This document shows, one piece after another, positions 9,500 to 16,207 of a DNA stretch of 31,967 bases; within the stretch, counting starts at the first letter, position 1, and each line of letters begins with the position of its first letter. Origin of the DNA: DAOMFM01 sp035429825 (lineage in GTDB: Bacteria; Acidobacteriota; Blastocatellia; UBA7656; JADIYM01); contig JBGAKX010000045.1 in NCBI GenBank assembly GCA_044224215.1, positions 1 through 31,967 on the forward strand. The letters run 5' to 3'. A program made the translations under genes and the position numbers. The notes beneath the pieces were generated by a model. It searched no databases and was not told the origin of the DNA. It saw only the letters and a program-made list of their open reading frames with translations.

Positions 9500-9796
9500 C
9501 TATCGCGCGAAGAATGTTCGATTGCGCCGTGTGAACAAATGGAGCGCTGCCACAAGAACGGCTGCGCCGATGATCGACCACAAGATTGGGAACTTCTGCC
9601 CGCCGATGTTCACGGTGAGGAGCTCGGGAAGACCCGAGCCATCCGCCATCCACACACCGAACAGAGCGCCGATAAACCCAAGCGCGATCGATGTTATGAG
9701 CCCGCCGCGGCTGCCGCCTGCGATCGACTGTCCGATAGCGCCGCAGACACCAGCTACAACGAGAAGAACCAAGAGCGACACGAACGTCAAATGCAT
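9500..9796 (-). CDS. GlsB/YeaQ/YmgE-family stress membrane protein
   Basis: A 98-aa protein with three hydrophobic segments. The glycine-rich IGQSIAGGSRGGLITSIALGFIGALFG is characteristic of the GlsB/YeaQ/YmgE (transglycosylase-associated) family, whose members are small inner-membrane proteins induced by stress. The ATG at 9796 has AAGGAG 6 nt upstream. It sits 15 nt before the YggT gene and 69 nt after the GY-repeat gene on the same strand, consistent with one operon driven from the sigma-54 promoter at 11302. Confidence 0.87.
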   Translation of the reverse strand: MHLTFVSLLVLLVVAGVCGAIGQSIAGGSRGGLITSIALGFIGALFGVWMADGSGLPELLTVNIGGQKFPILWSIIGAAVLVAALHLFTRRNRTFFAR

Positions 9797-9865
9797 AAGG
9801 ACTCCTTGTCGAGCTTCGACACACGCCGTGCCGAAGCTCCTGCGTTCCCGCATCCAAAACCGTCG

Positions 9866-11215
9866 TTACGGACGAAAAGCGAAATTTGCGGTCCGCCCGT
9901 TGAAGCCGTCCTGATAGCCGTGGACGAAGTACTCCCGAAAATTCGACTGATAGGCCGAGCGGTCGCCCATGTCCTCTACCCATCCGTCGAGTCCGAACTG
10001 GTACGCGCCGTGGCCCTGCGGATTCGGGGTCTTTACGCCCGACCGCTGGTCGTACTGGCCGCGATCGTAGCCATCGCGGTAACCGGTCTCGGCCGAGCGC
10101 CTGCCCAGAGAATTCGGATCGCCAGACACCTGACGGCGGTCTCCCCGGTCATTCGAGTCATATCCGTAGTTGTAGCCACTCGTGCGACGCTCGTTGTAGG
10201 TGCCCTCATATACATTGTTTCGCGTGCGGCGATAGTAGCCGTCGCTGAAACCCCTGGCGTATCCCTGCCGAAACGACGTCTGGTATGCACGCGCTACGTT
10301 CCAGTTGTTGTCATAGCCGCCTGTCGCCCGCTGGTACGCCTCGTCGCGCTTGTATGCAGACGACTGGCGCGCGTTACGGCTTGAAATGCCCCGCTCGAAT
10401 CCCTCGTGATAGCCGTTGGCCGTCGCGATCTGCAGAATGTCGTAGCTGCTCAGGCGACGCGGCGCCGGATCACGCCGATCATCGTAGCCGGAGATCTGTC
10501 CCAGGTCCGAGTAGCGGTCCCGTCCGTTGTAGCCGTCCGAATATCCTCGGGCGAACACCAGGCGAAACGCACTCTGATACGTACTTCGGTCACCTGAACG
10601 TTCGTCGTAACCCTGCTCTGCAGACTGGTAGGTTCCGTCATTCTGGTAGTCATAGGCAGCGCGCCGATTCTTGTCCTCGATCCCGCGCGTGTACCCTGCG
10701 TTGTAGCCGTTTGTTTGTGCCACATTGAAGACATCGCGTCCGTTGCTCGACGGTCCCGTCCCGAGAGGAACGTTCTGGTTGTACCACGCGGGAAGTTCCG
10801 AGCGGCGAACGGGACGAACCGGAGGCACGGTCGATTCAGGATCGCGTTCGCGGCCCCTGAATGCATCCGAGTATCCCTGAGAAAAGGCCGTGCGGAAGCC
10901 GTCCTGGTACTGCACGGCTGAGCCCATGTCAGTGTCGTAGCCGCTCGTCGCCTGCTGATACGTGTCGCCATACTGAGAATCGAAGCTGGCGCCCGAACGG
11001 GAATCCGCGGCGCCGCGCTCGTATCCTGCACCGTAGCCATTGAAGATCGCACTCTGAATGAGAAAGGTGCTCTGGGCAGTCGCGAGGTCGCCATCGTGGC
11101 GACTCTGCGCCTGAACGATGGGGGATCCAAGCCCGAGTGCCAGTGCCGCCGAGAGTGCAACAGCGCTCACGGTGCGGGTTGTCACTCGATGCATGAAGTC
11201 GCTTATACGCAACAT
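9866..11215 (-). CDS. Exported protein with four aromatic GY repeats
   Basis: A 449-aa protein of unknown function. A signal peptide (about 1-36, ending VQA) is followed by four copies of a ~68-residue repeat at roughly 55-122, 164-232, 262-330 and 373-441. The repeat pattern is NGYxxGYxRG...Y...YQxAxxGYD...YQxxFRxxFxxGYxDGYNGR. Linkers are rich in Arg, Asp, Tyr and Gly. The protein at 2499-3569 carries one more copy. The ATG at 11215 has AAGGAG upstream. The regular Tyr/Gly/Arg/Asp pattern suggests a repeated helical or fibrous extracytoplasmic fold (inference). It is the first gene of a unit with the GlsB-type and YggT-type genes. Confidence 0.85.
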   Translation of the reverse strand: MLRISDFMHRVTTRTVSAVALSAALALGLGSPIVQAQSRHDGDLATAQSTFLIQSAIFNGYGAGYERGAADSRSGASFDSQYGDTYQQATSGYDTDMGSAVQYQDGFRTAFSQGYSDAFRGRERDPESTVPPVRPVRRSELPAWYNQNVPLGTGPSSNGRDVFNVAQTNGYNAGYTRGIEDKNRRAAYDYQNDGTYQSAEQGYDERSGDRSTYQSAFRLVFARGYSDGYNGRDRYSDLGQISGYDDRRDPAPRRLSSYDILQIATANGYHEGFERGISSRNARQSSAYKRDEAYQRATGGYDNNWNVARAYQTSFRQGYARGFSDGYYRRTRNNVYEGTYNERRTSGYNYGYDSNDRGDRRQVSGDPNSLGRRSAETGYRDGYDRGQYDQRSGVKTPNPQGHGAYQFGLDGWVEDMGDRSAYQSNFREYFVHGYQDGFNGRTANFAFRP

Positions 11216-11286
11216 TGTTAACTCCTTCTGCCCTTGCCTCCTGTGTATTCAGGTGTTGTACGAAGAGCGGGAACACGGTTGGCAAA

Positions 11287-11302
11287 GGCAACTGTCGTGC
11301 CA
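11287..11302 (-). promoter_or_regulatory. Sigma-54 promoter of the GY-repeat operon
   Basis: The minus-strand sequence TGGCACGACAGTTGCC matches the RpoN consensus closely. GG is at 11301-11300 and GC at 11289-11288. The leader is about 60 nt. The 428-nt gap (11216-11643) holds no gene; it carries the TTGCATTGAATCAA word at 11541-11554, about 240 nt upstream. Confidence 0.82.
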
Positions 11303-11643
11303 GTCTGGCGAGACTGGCTGCAAGTACGGACGCATCGATAGCGCCGTCAGCGTGCGCAGTTGTTCATGACGCGCGTGACGAGGCAGGTGTGGCGTCAATC
11401 GGGCCCTGCGGCCGCATCATGCGTTCGCCGCCCGGTGTGTCGCGTCAAGTGAGGCGGCGCGTCGAGTGTCCAATCGGTCGTGCTCGTTGCTGCTGTATGC
11501 AAGGCGATCGGTGGTGGCTGTCGCCGATGCACGACCGAAGTTGCATTGAATCAACACACGTACACGTCACGTGAAGTAGCCAGACGACTCTGCTGTGAAG
11601 GTGCCATCAATCTGAGCTCTCGACACGAATTCCGTCGCGTGCG

Positions 11644-12072
11644 TCACTCAACCGACTTGCCGTCGTCGAGCGCGACCGGCCTGTACCTGCGCCCCAGTGC
11701 GTATGCGAGGCCCGCGCCGATGAGTGCAATCTTGAACGGATTCCGGACGGCGAAATCGTTCACTTTCGCACAGACGGCAGCCGTCGTGCGGCTCGCCGTG
11801 CACACAAGACCGGCAAAACCGCCTATTCCCTGCCGTTGCCGCTCCTGTTGCCTATGCGTGTCCAGACTGTCCTCGAAATCGCTGTTCATTCTCGATAACT
11901 GCTCGGCCAGGTCGTCGGCTCGATGCTCCGGCGCACTCTGCGGCTCGACATCGACCCCTTCCGCATCCGACACCACGAGGCTGTCAGAGCGAGGGCGCGT
12001 CGACGTAGGTGCGTTGAAGGCTTCGCCTTCCGTTATGACGGCGGTCTCGGGGAGGTTCTTTGCGGCTGTCAT
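11644..12072 (-). CDS. Small membrane-anchored protein, unknown
   Basis: A 142-aa protein I do not recognise. The first ~90 residues are polar and probably disordered or coiled (ADDLAEQLSRMNSDFEDSLDTHRQQERQRQ). The C-terminal third has Ala/Val-rich helical sequence and one likely transmembrane segment (about 113-127, FKIALIGAGLAYALG) followed by a basic flank. The ATG at 12072 is chosen because AGGAG lies 8 nt before it; a GTG at 12093 overlapping the upstream stop is an alternative. It forms a two-gene unit with the DUF883-like gene. Confidence 0.72.
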   Translation of the reverse strand: MTAAKNLPETAVITEGEAFNAPTSTRPRSDSLVVSDAEGVDVEPQSAPEHRADDLAEQLSRMNSDFEDSLDTHRQQERQRQGIGGFAGLVCTASRTTAAVCAKVNDFAVRNPFKIALIGAGLAYALGRRYRPVALDDGKSVE

Positions 12073-12089
12073 ATGTTGATCTCCTGCGT

Positions 12090-12449
12090 TCACGCTCGAT
12101 CGCCGGTATGCGCGGACGGCCGCCTGCGAAGCAGAAGACCGGCGACAAGGCCCAGCATTGCGGCGGCAATCAGACTCGGAGCAATGTTCCGGCGCAGCCC
12201 GTTCGTGACACTGATTCGTAGCTGTTGCGGATCAATGTCGGACACATAGTCCGCCGAAGTGTCCAACCATTCGGCCGCCTGCTTCCCATAGCTGCGGACA
12301 TCTCTCTCGTGCGATGCAATGCGCTCTGTCGTCGCACCAACCACGTCGGCGGTCTTCCGCAACTTGGCGGAAACCTTGCCGATGACTCGCTCGGCAACGC
12401 CGGATTTTCCCTCAACCGTTTTGTCGACATTCTCATTCTCTTCGCTCAA
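12090..12449 (-). CDS. DUF883/ElaB-like tail-anchored protein
   Basis: A 119-aa protein. It is mostly charged helix (EENENVDKTVEGKSG...) ending in one hydrophobic segment and an Arg cluster (SLIAAAMLGLVAGLLLRRR). This matches the layout of ElaB/YqjD/DUF883 proteins, which tether ribosomes or other partners to the membrane in stationary phase in E. coli. The start is probably TTG at 12449: a strong GGAGGT lies 6 nt before it, and no ATG or GTG fits. A TTG at 12482 without a ribosome site gives a longer frame. It is first in a two-gene unit behind a sigma-54 promoter. Confidence 0.72.
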   Translation of the reverse strand: MSEENENVDKTVEGKSGVAERVIGKVSAKLRKTADVVGATTERIASHERDVRSYGKQAAEWLDTSADYVSDIDPQQLRISVTNGLRRNIAPSLIAAAMLGLVAGLLLRRRPSAHTGDRA

Positions 12450-12512
12450 CTTCGCACCTCCAGATAAAGTGGCTTGATTCAAGTCACCGATTCACACCGC
12501 AGAGACTGCAGG

Positions 12513-12528
12513 TGCAACTCCCGGGCCA
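12513..12528 (-). promoter_or_regulatory. Sigma-54 promoter of the DUF883-like unit
   Basis: The minus-strand sequence is TGGCCCGGGAGTTGCA. GG is at 12527-12526 and GC at 12515-12514, with 10-nt spacing and the TTGCA -12 box. The leader to the TTG start is about 50 nt. Confidence 0.75.
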
Positions 12529-12601
12529 GACATGGGTCCAATGGACCAGGCGTGTGCGTTTCAGTAGCGCCGGATCGACCAGACCGGGCCATCGAAGTAC
12601 G

Positions 12602-12631
12602 AACGGTGCGCGGCTTTCGCCACGCACCGTT
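12602..12631 (-). terminator. Hairpin downstream of the PA2169-type gene
   Basis: AACGGTGCG (12602-12610) pairs with CGCACCGTT (12623-12631) around a 12-nt loop. It lies just after the stop of the minus-strand gene ending at 12652 and before the next sigma-54 promoter. There is no long U tract. It could instead be an activator site for the promoter at 12528, since it lies about 75-100 nt upstream of it. Confidence 0.45.
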
Positions 12632-12651
12632 TGTTCGCACTTACCCTCGAA

Positions 12652-13104
12652 TCATGCGTGAGCGGCAAGATCGCGCTGCGATCGAATGCGATCATGCATG
12701 GCCTTTACGGCTACAGCCTGACGGTCCACGATCACGCGAAGGTTGGCCGGCAGCCTTCCATCTGCAATCGCCTTGCGATATGCCTCGACGGCCGCGTCCT
12801 CTCCGCGCTCACATTCATTCAGGATTGACGTGTCGTCCTTCCCCGTCAACGTTCCCTTGATATCGATCCACGCGCGGTGAACAGCTCCGGCAACAGACCC
12901 CGTATTCTCGGGATCGCCCCCGAGGCTGAGCACTTCCTTCTGTAACTCGCCACAAAACTGCGCGCGTTCCATTGTGCCGTGCGCGAAGAGCTCCTTGAGG
13001 TCGTGACGCGTCACGTTCTCGGACGCCTCCCGAAAGCCCTCCTGTCCGTCCCGGCACGTCTGGATGAGTCCATTCAGTACATTGATCGTCTCGGTATAGT
13101 CCAT
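12652..13104 (-). CDS. PA2169/DUF2383-type four-helix bundle protein
   Basis: A 150-aa protein. The N-terminal DYTETINVLNGLIQTCRDGQEGFREASENV and the following helices with MERAQFCGELQKEV and ECERGEDAAVEAYRKA match the DUF2383/PA2169 family of ferritin-like four-helix bundles. The Glu/His positions could bind a metal, but function is not established for the family. The ATG at 13104 has GAGGA upstream; the longer upstream frame is discarded. It has its own sigma-54 promoter with a leader of only about 30 nt. Confidence 0.85.
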   Translation of the reverse strand: MDYTETINVLNGLIQTCRDGQEGFREASENVTRHDLKELFAHGTMERAQFCGELQKEVLSLGGDPENTGSVAGAVHRAWIDIKGTLTGKDDTSILNECERGEDAAVEAYRKAIADGRLPANLRVIVDRQAVAVKAMHDRIRSQRDLAAHA

Positions 13105-13146
13105 TACATCCTCGTTGTTCGTCGTTTGCTCAGGCGTCGGAAACGT

Positions 13147-13162
13147 GGCAACAAGCGTTCCA
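13147..13162 (-). promoter_or_regulatory. Sigma-54 promoter of the PA2169-type gene
   Basis: The minus-strand sequence is TGGAACGCTTGTTGCC. GG is at 13161-13160 and GC at 13149-13148 with 10-nt spacing. It lies in the gap between this gene and the TIGR03118 gene. Confidence 0.75.
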
Positions 13163-13192
13163 CGGAATCCGCCATTGAAGCTCAATCACACA

Positions 13193-13225
13193 GACGCCCC
13201 GAATCAGCCGTCTGACTGGGGCGTC
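13193..13225 (-). terminator. Hairpin after the TIGR03118 gene
   Basis: GACGCCCC (13193-13200) pairs with GGGGCGTC (13218-13225) around a 17-nt loop, downstream of the minus-strand gene that ends at 13290. An alternative inner pairing, CAGACG with CGTCTG, is also possible. No clear U tract follows. Confidence 0.45.
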
Positions 13226-13289
13226 GTGCGTGACAGAGTCGTTGACATGATCGGGTCAGCACGCTGCCCTGATACAAGCAGCCGAGTGA

Positions 13290-14378
13290 CTACCGCGGTG
13301 TCAGCGTGCCGACCAATCCGTGGGTTTCGTCCGCAATTCCCGCGCTGAAGTACAAAATGTTCGACCGGCCGACATTTCCGATGGTTCCGAACATGAGACC
13401 CCACAACCCGTCAATCGCGATGGGCAGCCCGAATCGATCCTTGAGCTGGCCCGTGTACTCGCCGGTGACGGTGTTGAATGCACTGATCCGGCCGTCGCCA
13501 AAGTTGCCGATCAGTATTTGATTGCCGAATTCGCCAAAGGTGGATGGCGCAAGTTCGATGCCCCACGGGGCGTTTAGCGTTCCGCCTGATGCGAATCGCC
13601 TGATCAGGACGCCCGACACGTCAAAGACATCGACATAGCCCAGCCCTGCGCCCTTGATCTCGTCACCATCCTCGCCCCGTTTGGCGAACGTGACGAACAG
13701 CTGACCGCCAATGTTCTGCACGTTGAAGGGTGAGAAGCCGGCCGGAAGGGCCGGATCCGTAACGGACGCGGCCAATTCAAAATTCGAATCGAGGATGTCG
13801 AGCGTGCCCGCTCCAAAGTTTGCAAGTGCAATCACATCGCCACGCTTGCTGCTGGCAACGGCGACGCCCGTGTACTCTGCGCCCGATGCCGAGTTGTCCG
13901 CGAGGACGAACGTTGTATTCGGGTCGACCACGGAACTCCAACCCATGACCCTGCCGTCCAGCGTCACAATGATCAATTCGGCCGCTGCGCTTGTGCCCCC
14001 TGCCGTCACGATGAAGTCCGGAGTGCCGCTGTACACAATGCCGGTTGGGCCCGAGTCGCCTGTCACTGGCTGCCGTGCCGGTACCGCCACGCGAACACGG
14101 CCGTCTGCGTCGTGACCTGGAATTTCATTCCTGGTGATACTCGTCAGCGTGTCCGTGCCTTGATTTGCGATCCAATATGGACCTACCGGTCCCGATGCCA
14201 TTCCCCACGGATTCACGAGTGTCCTTTCGCGATAGCGGGCAAGGCCTGCGATGTCGGATATCAGATTCGTCTGTTTGTAGCCGGTCGCTTCTGTCTGCGC
14301 CGACGTGATCGCACCCGATGCCATTACTGCCGCGAGAATTATCCCGACCATGTGGCCTGCTGTTTTGTACTGATTCAT
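13290..14378 (-). CDS. TIGR03118-family secreted protein
   Basis: A 362-aa exported protein with a signal peptide (about 1-27, ending TSA). The start of the mature part (YKQTNLISDIAG...LVNPWGMA...YWIANQGTDT) and later repeats such as LNAPWGIELAP and NQILIGNFGDGRISAF match the TIGR03118 family. These are probable beta-propellers of NHL-like character with no known biochemical role. The ATG at 14378 has AAAGGGG about 11 nt upstream. It is divergent from the 14790 gene, and both have sigma-54 promoters in the shared 411-nt gap. Confidence 0.87.
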   Translation of the reverse strand: MNQYKTAGHMVGIILAAVMASGAITSAQTEATGYKQTNLISDIAGLARYRERTLVNPWGMASGPVGPYWIANQGTDTLTSITRNEIPGHDADGRVRVAVPARQPVTGDSGPTGIVYSGTPDFIVTAGGTSAAAELIIVTLDGRVMGWSSVVDPNTTFVLADNSASGAEYTGVAVASSKRGDVIALANFGAGTLDILDSNFELAASVTDPALPAGFSPFNVQNIGGQLFVTFAKRGEDGDEIKGAGLGYVDVFDVSGVLIRRFASGGTLNAPWGIELAPSTFGEFGNQILIGNFGDGRISAFNTVTGEYTGQLKDRFGLPIAIDGLWGLMFGTIGNVGRSNILYFSAGIADETHGLVGTLTPR

Positions 14379-14446
14379 CAGTTGCTACCCCTTTGTTACC
14401 GCGGCCTCTCGACTTCGTGTTTGAGGCCAGTTGCAATGCGGTCGGG

Positions 14447-14462
14447 TGCAACGTTTGCGCCA
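14447..14462 (-). promoter_or_regulatory. Sigma-54 promoter of the TIGR03118 gene
   Basis: The minus-strand sequence is TGGCGCAAACGTTGCA. GG is at 14461-14460 and GC at 14449-14448 with 10-nt spacing. The leader is about 58 nt. Confidence 0.78.
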
Positions 14463-14504
14463 CGCTCAATTTCCGCCGGTGCTTCGGAACACGGCAGAGC
14501 ATGC

Positions 14505-14524
14505 GACACGCCTGCCTGCGTGTC
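14505..14524. promoter_or_regulatory. Candidate shared activator site
   Basis: GACACGC, a 6-nt spacer and GCGTGTC form a perfect inverted repeat between two divergent sigma-54 promoters (14462 and 14654). It is 43 nt from one and about 130 nt from the other, distances at which an activator could serve both. Binding by the regulator at 4867-6318 is inference. Confidence 0.4.
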
Positions 14525-14653
14525 CTCGCGAGGCATCCGCGCCCGGACCGCTCCGATGGCCCGAGTATCGCGTTCGTACTCGTACGTGGATTGATTCCGT
14601 GCATGGCCGCACGATTCTGGCGCGCCGCTCGAGGTATTGCCGTGCCTTTACGC

Positions 14654-14669
14654 TGGCACGTGCGTTGCC
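14654..14669 (+). promoter_or_regulatory. Sigma-54 promoter of the 14790-15851 unit
   Basis: TGGCACGTGCGTTGCC is the best match in the window to the RpoN consensus. GG is at 14655-14656 and GC at 14667-14668. The predicted start is near 14680, giving a leader of about 110 nt. Confidence 0.85.
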
Positions 14670-14789
14670 TGTACCAATGTCGTTGACGCCACGTCGAACC
14701 CGCTCGATTGTGCGCAAACAACATCACGGACGATCGAATGCGCGCACGGCGACACGTTGCCGAGCGCCTGGGCAAACAGAGGAAATCTC

Positions 14790-14939
14790 ATGCTTTGGAC
14801 AATCTTCGTAGTTATTCTGGTGCTGTGGCTCCTTGGGTTCATCGGCGGCTTCGGTGGCAGTTTCATCCACGCACTGCTCCTCATCGCCGCAGTGGTACTG
14901 GTGTTCAACCTCGTTTCGGGGCGCCGCTCAGCGCTCTGA
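14790..14939 (+). CDS. Lmo0937-like small membrane protein
   Basis: A 49-aa hydrophobic peptide with two membrane segments, MLWTIFVVILVLWLLGF and HALLLIAAVVLVFNLV, separated by GGFGGSFI. It ends in a basic GRRSAL tail. This layout is that of the Lmo0937 family of tiny membrane proteins of unknown role. The ATG at 14790 follows AGAGGAAA. A TTG-initiated upstream extension overlaps the promoter and is rejected. It is followed 33 nt later by the PP2C gene and is likely co-transcribed with it. Confidence 0.82.
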   Translation: MLWTIFVVILVLWLLGFIGGFGGSFIHALLLIAAVVLVFNLVSGRRSAL

Positions 14940-14972
14940 TCCGCCGGCGCTTCTCTCGAAGGTGAATGAATC

Positions 14973-15851
14973 ATGGCCGAATCAATCACAACGACCGTCG
15001 TACGCGCATTCGGGAGAACAGACATAGGCAAGGTCCGCAAGGCGAACGAAGACGCGTTCCTCGTCGCGGACCTGACGAGCCCCGAGGCGAGCTCCGCGAA
15101 CCCGATCGGAACCTACACGGTCGGGAATCGCGGGGTGCTCCTCGCGGTCTCCGACGGAATGGGCGGCGCGCAGGCTGGCGCCGTCGCGAGCGCTCTGGTC
15201 ATCGAGTCGCTCCGTCAGCACCTTGGAAGCGACTGCAAGGAGAGCCAGATCCTCGAGTCCGTTCGCTGCGCGATCGAACAGACGAACCTCGACGTGTGGA
15301 GTGCGTCGCACGACCCGAGCAAACAAGGAATGGGCGCAACGCTGGTGGCAGTCGTTGTGCACACCGAGCTCGCGTACGTCGCGTGTGTGGGCGATTCGCG
15401 CGTGTACCTCGTTCGCTTTGGCAGCATCCGCCAGGTCACGAAAGACCAGAGCTACGTCGAGACGCTCGTTGATGCAGGCGTCATGACGCGGGAACAGGCT
15501 GAGAAATCTCCGTACAAAAGCATCATCGTGCAGGCCATGGGACAGAGCGACCGCGTGAATGTTGCTCTCGGAAGGGTCGCGGTCCGACGGGGTGACGTGT
15601 TTCTTCTCTGCTCGGATGGCATATCGGGCAAGCTCAGTGACGACGAGATGTTGCGTGTACTGGCCGAAGGTCCCGACCAGCAGACAGCGTGCAAGCGACT
15701 TATCGAGCTTGCGAATGAGCGCGGCGGCGAGGACAACTCGACTGTCATCATCGCTGAGGTCACGGGCGACAACCTGCCTCATCCCACTCCGGACGAGACG
15801 GTTTCTCACGAATTCGAGCGGATACCGGAGCCCGAGCAGATCGAGGCCTGA
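14973..15851 (+). CDS. PP2C-family Ser/Thr protein phosphatase
   Basis: A 292-aa cytoplasmic metal-dependent phosphatase of the Stp1/PrpC type. It carries the expected motifs in order: TDIGKVRKANEDAF (D17, R22, N25-E26-D27), VSDGMGG with metal ligand D61, GMGATL, VGDSRVYL, KDQSYVETL, SIIVQAMG, LLCSDGISGKLSDDE and GGEDNSTVII. A ~30-residue acidic tail follows. It removes phosphate from Ser/Thr of target proteins; the partner kinase is not in the window. GAAGG lies before the ATG at 14973. It is second in a sigma-54-driven unit, suggesting Ser/Thr dephosphorylation is part of the stress response (inference). Confidence 0.94.
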   Translation: MAESITTTVVRAFGRTDIGKVRKANEDAFLVADLTSPEASSANPIGTYTVGNRGVLLAVSDGMGGAQAGAVASALVIESLRQHLGSDCKESQILESVRCAIEQTNLDVWSASHDPSKQGMGATLVAVVVHTELAYVACVGDSRVYLVRFGSIRQVTKDQSYVETLVDAGVMTREQAEKSPYKSIIVQAMGQSDRVNVALGRVAVRRGDVFLLCSDGISGKLSDDEMLRVLAEGPDQQTACKRLIELANERGGEDNSTVIIAEVTGDNLPHPTPDETVSHEFERIPEPEQIEA

Positions 15852-16124
15852 CGCTCGAGTCAGGTCGGAACGTGGTGATCGTGACCGTGCACGTCGCCGC
15901 GCCGTGTGCTGGGCTTGCCCTCCGATTCCCCGTTAAGTTCGTTGACACTTGTTCAATCAGGTTGTCAGCGTTCTAACCCTTCTGTTTTCCACGTTTAGAT
16001 CCACATCCCGACAATCCGCCGTAAAGCAGCTTTGCACTGACGCGCTTTCGGCCCCATGTGCCACGTTCCCTGTAACTCAAGTGAAATAAGCACATTACCG
16101 CCGATTCCCCTGGCCTGACCGTTC

Positions 16125-16140
16125 TGGCCTGTCAATTGCA
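16125..16140 (+). promoter_or_regulatory. Candidate sigma-54 promoter of the M36 peptidase
   Basis: TGGCCTGTCAATTGCA has GG at 16126-16127 and GC at 16138-16139 with 10-nt spacing and an ATTGCA -12 box. The leader is about 57 nt. The rest of the gap 15852-16207 has no gene. This one is less certain because it precedes a gene of different function from the stress island. Confidence 0.55.
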
Positions 16141-16207
16141 GATGCACGGGTCTTCGCAGTTCTCGATATTCCAAAAAACCACATAGTTCGCTCTGGAGAG
16201 AAACCCG

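Noticed and set aside
8984..10384. Long plus-strand open frame (466 codons)
   Set aside because: It runs antisense to the YggT, GlsB and GY-repeat genes, has no domain or ribosome site, and arises from high-GC codon bias.
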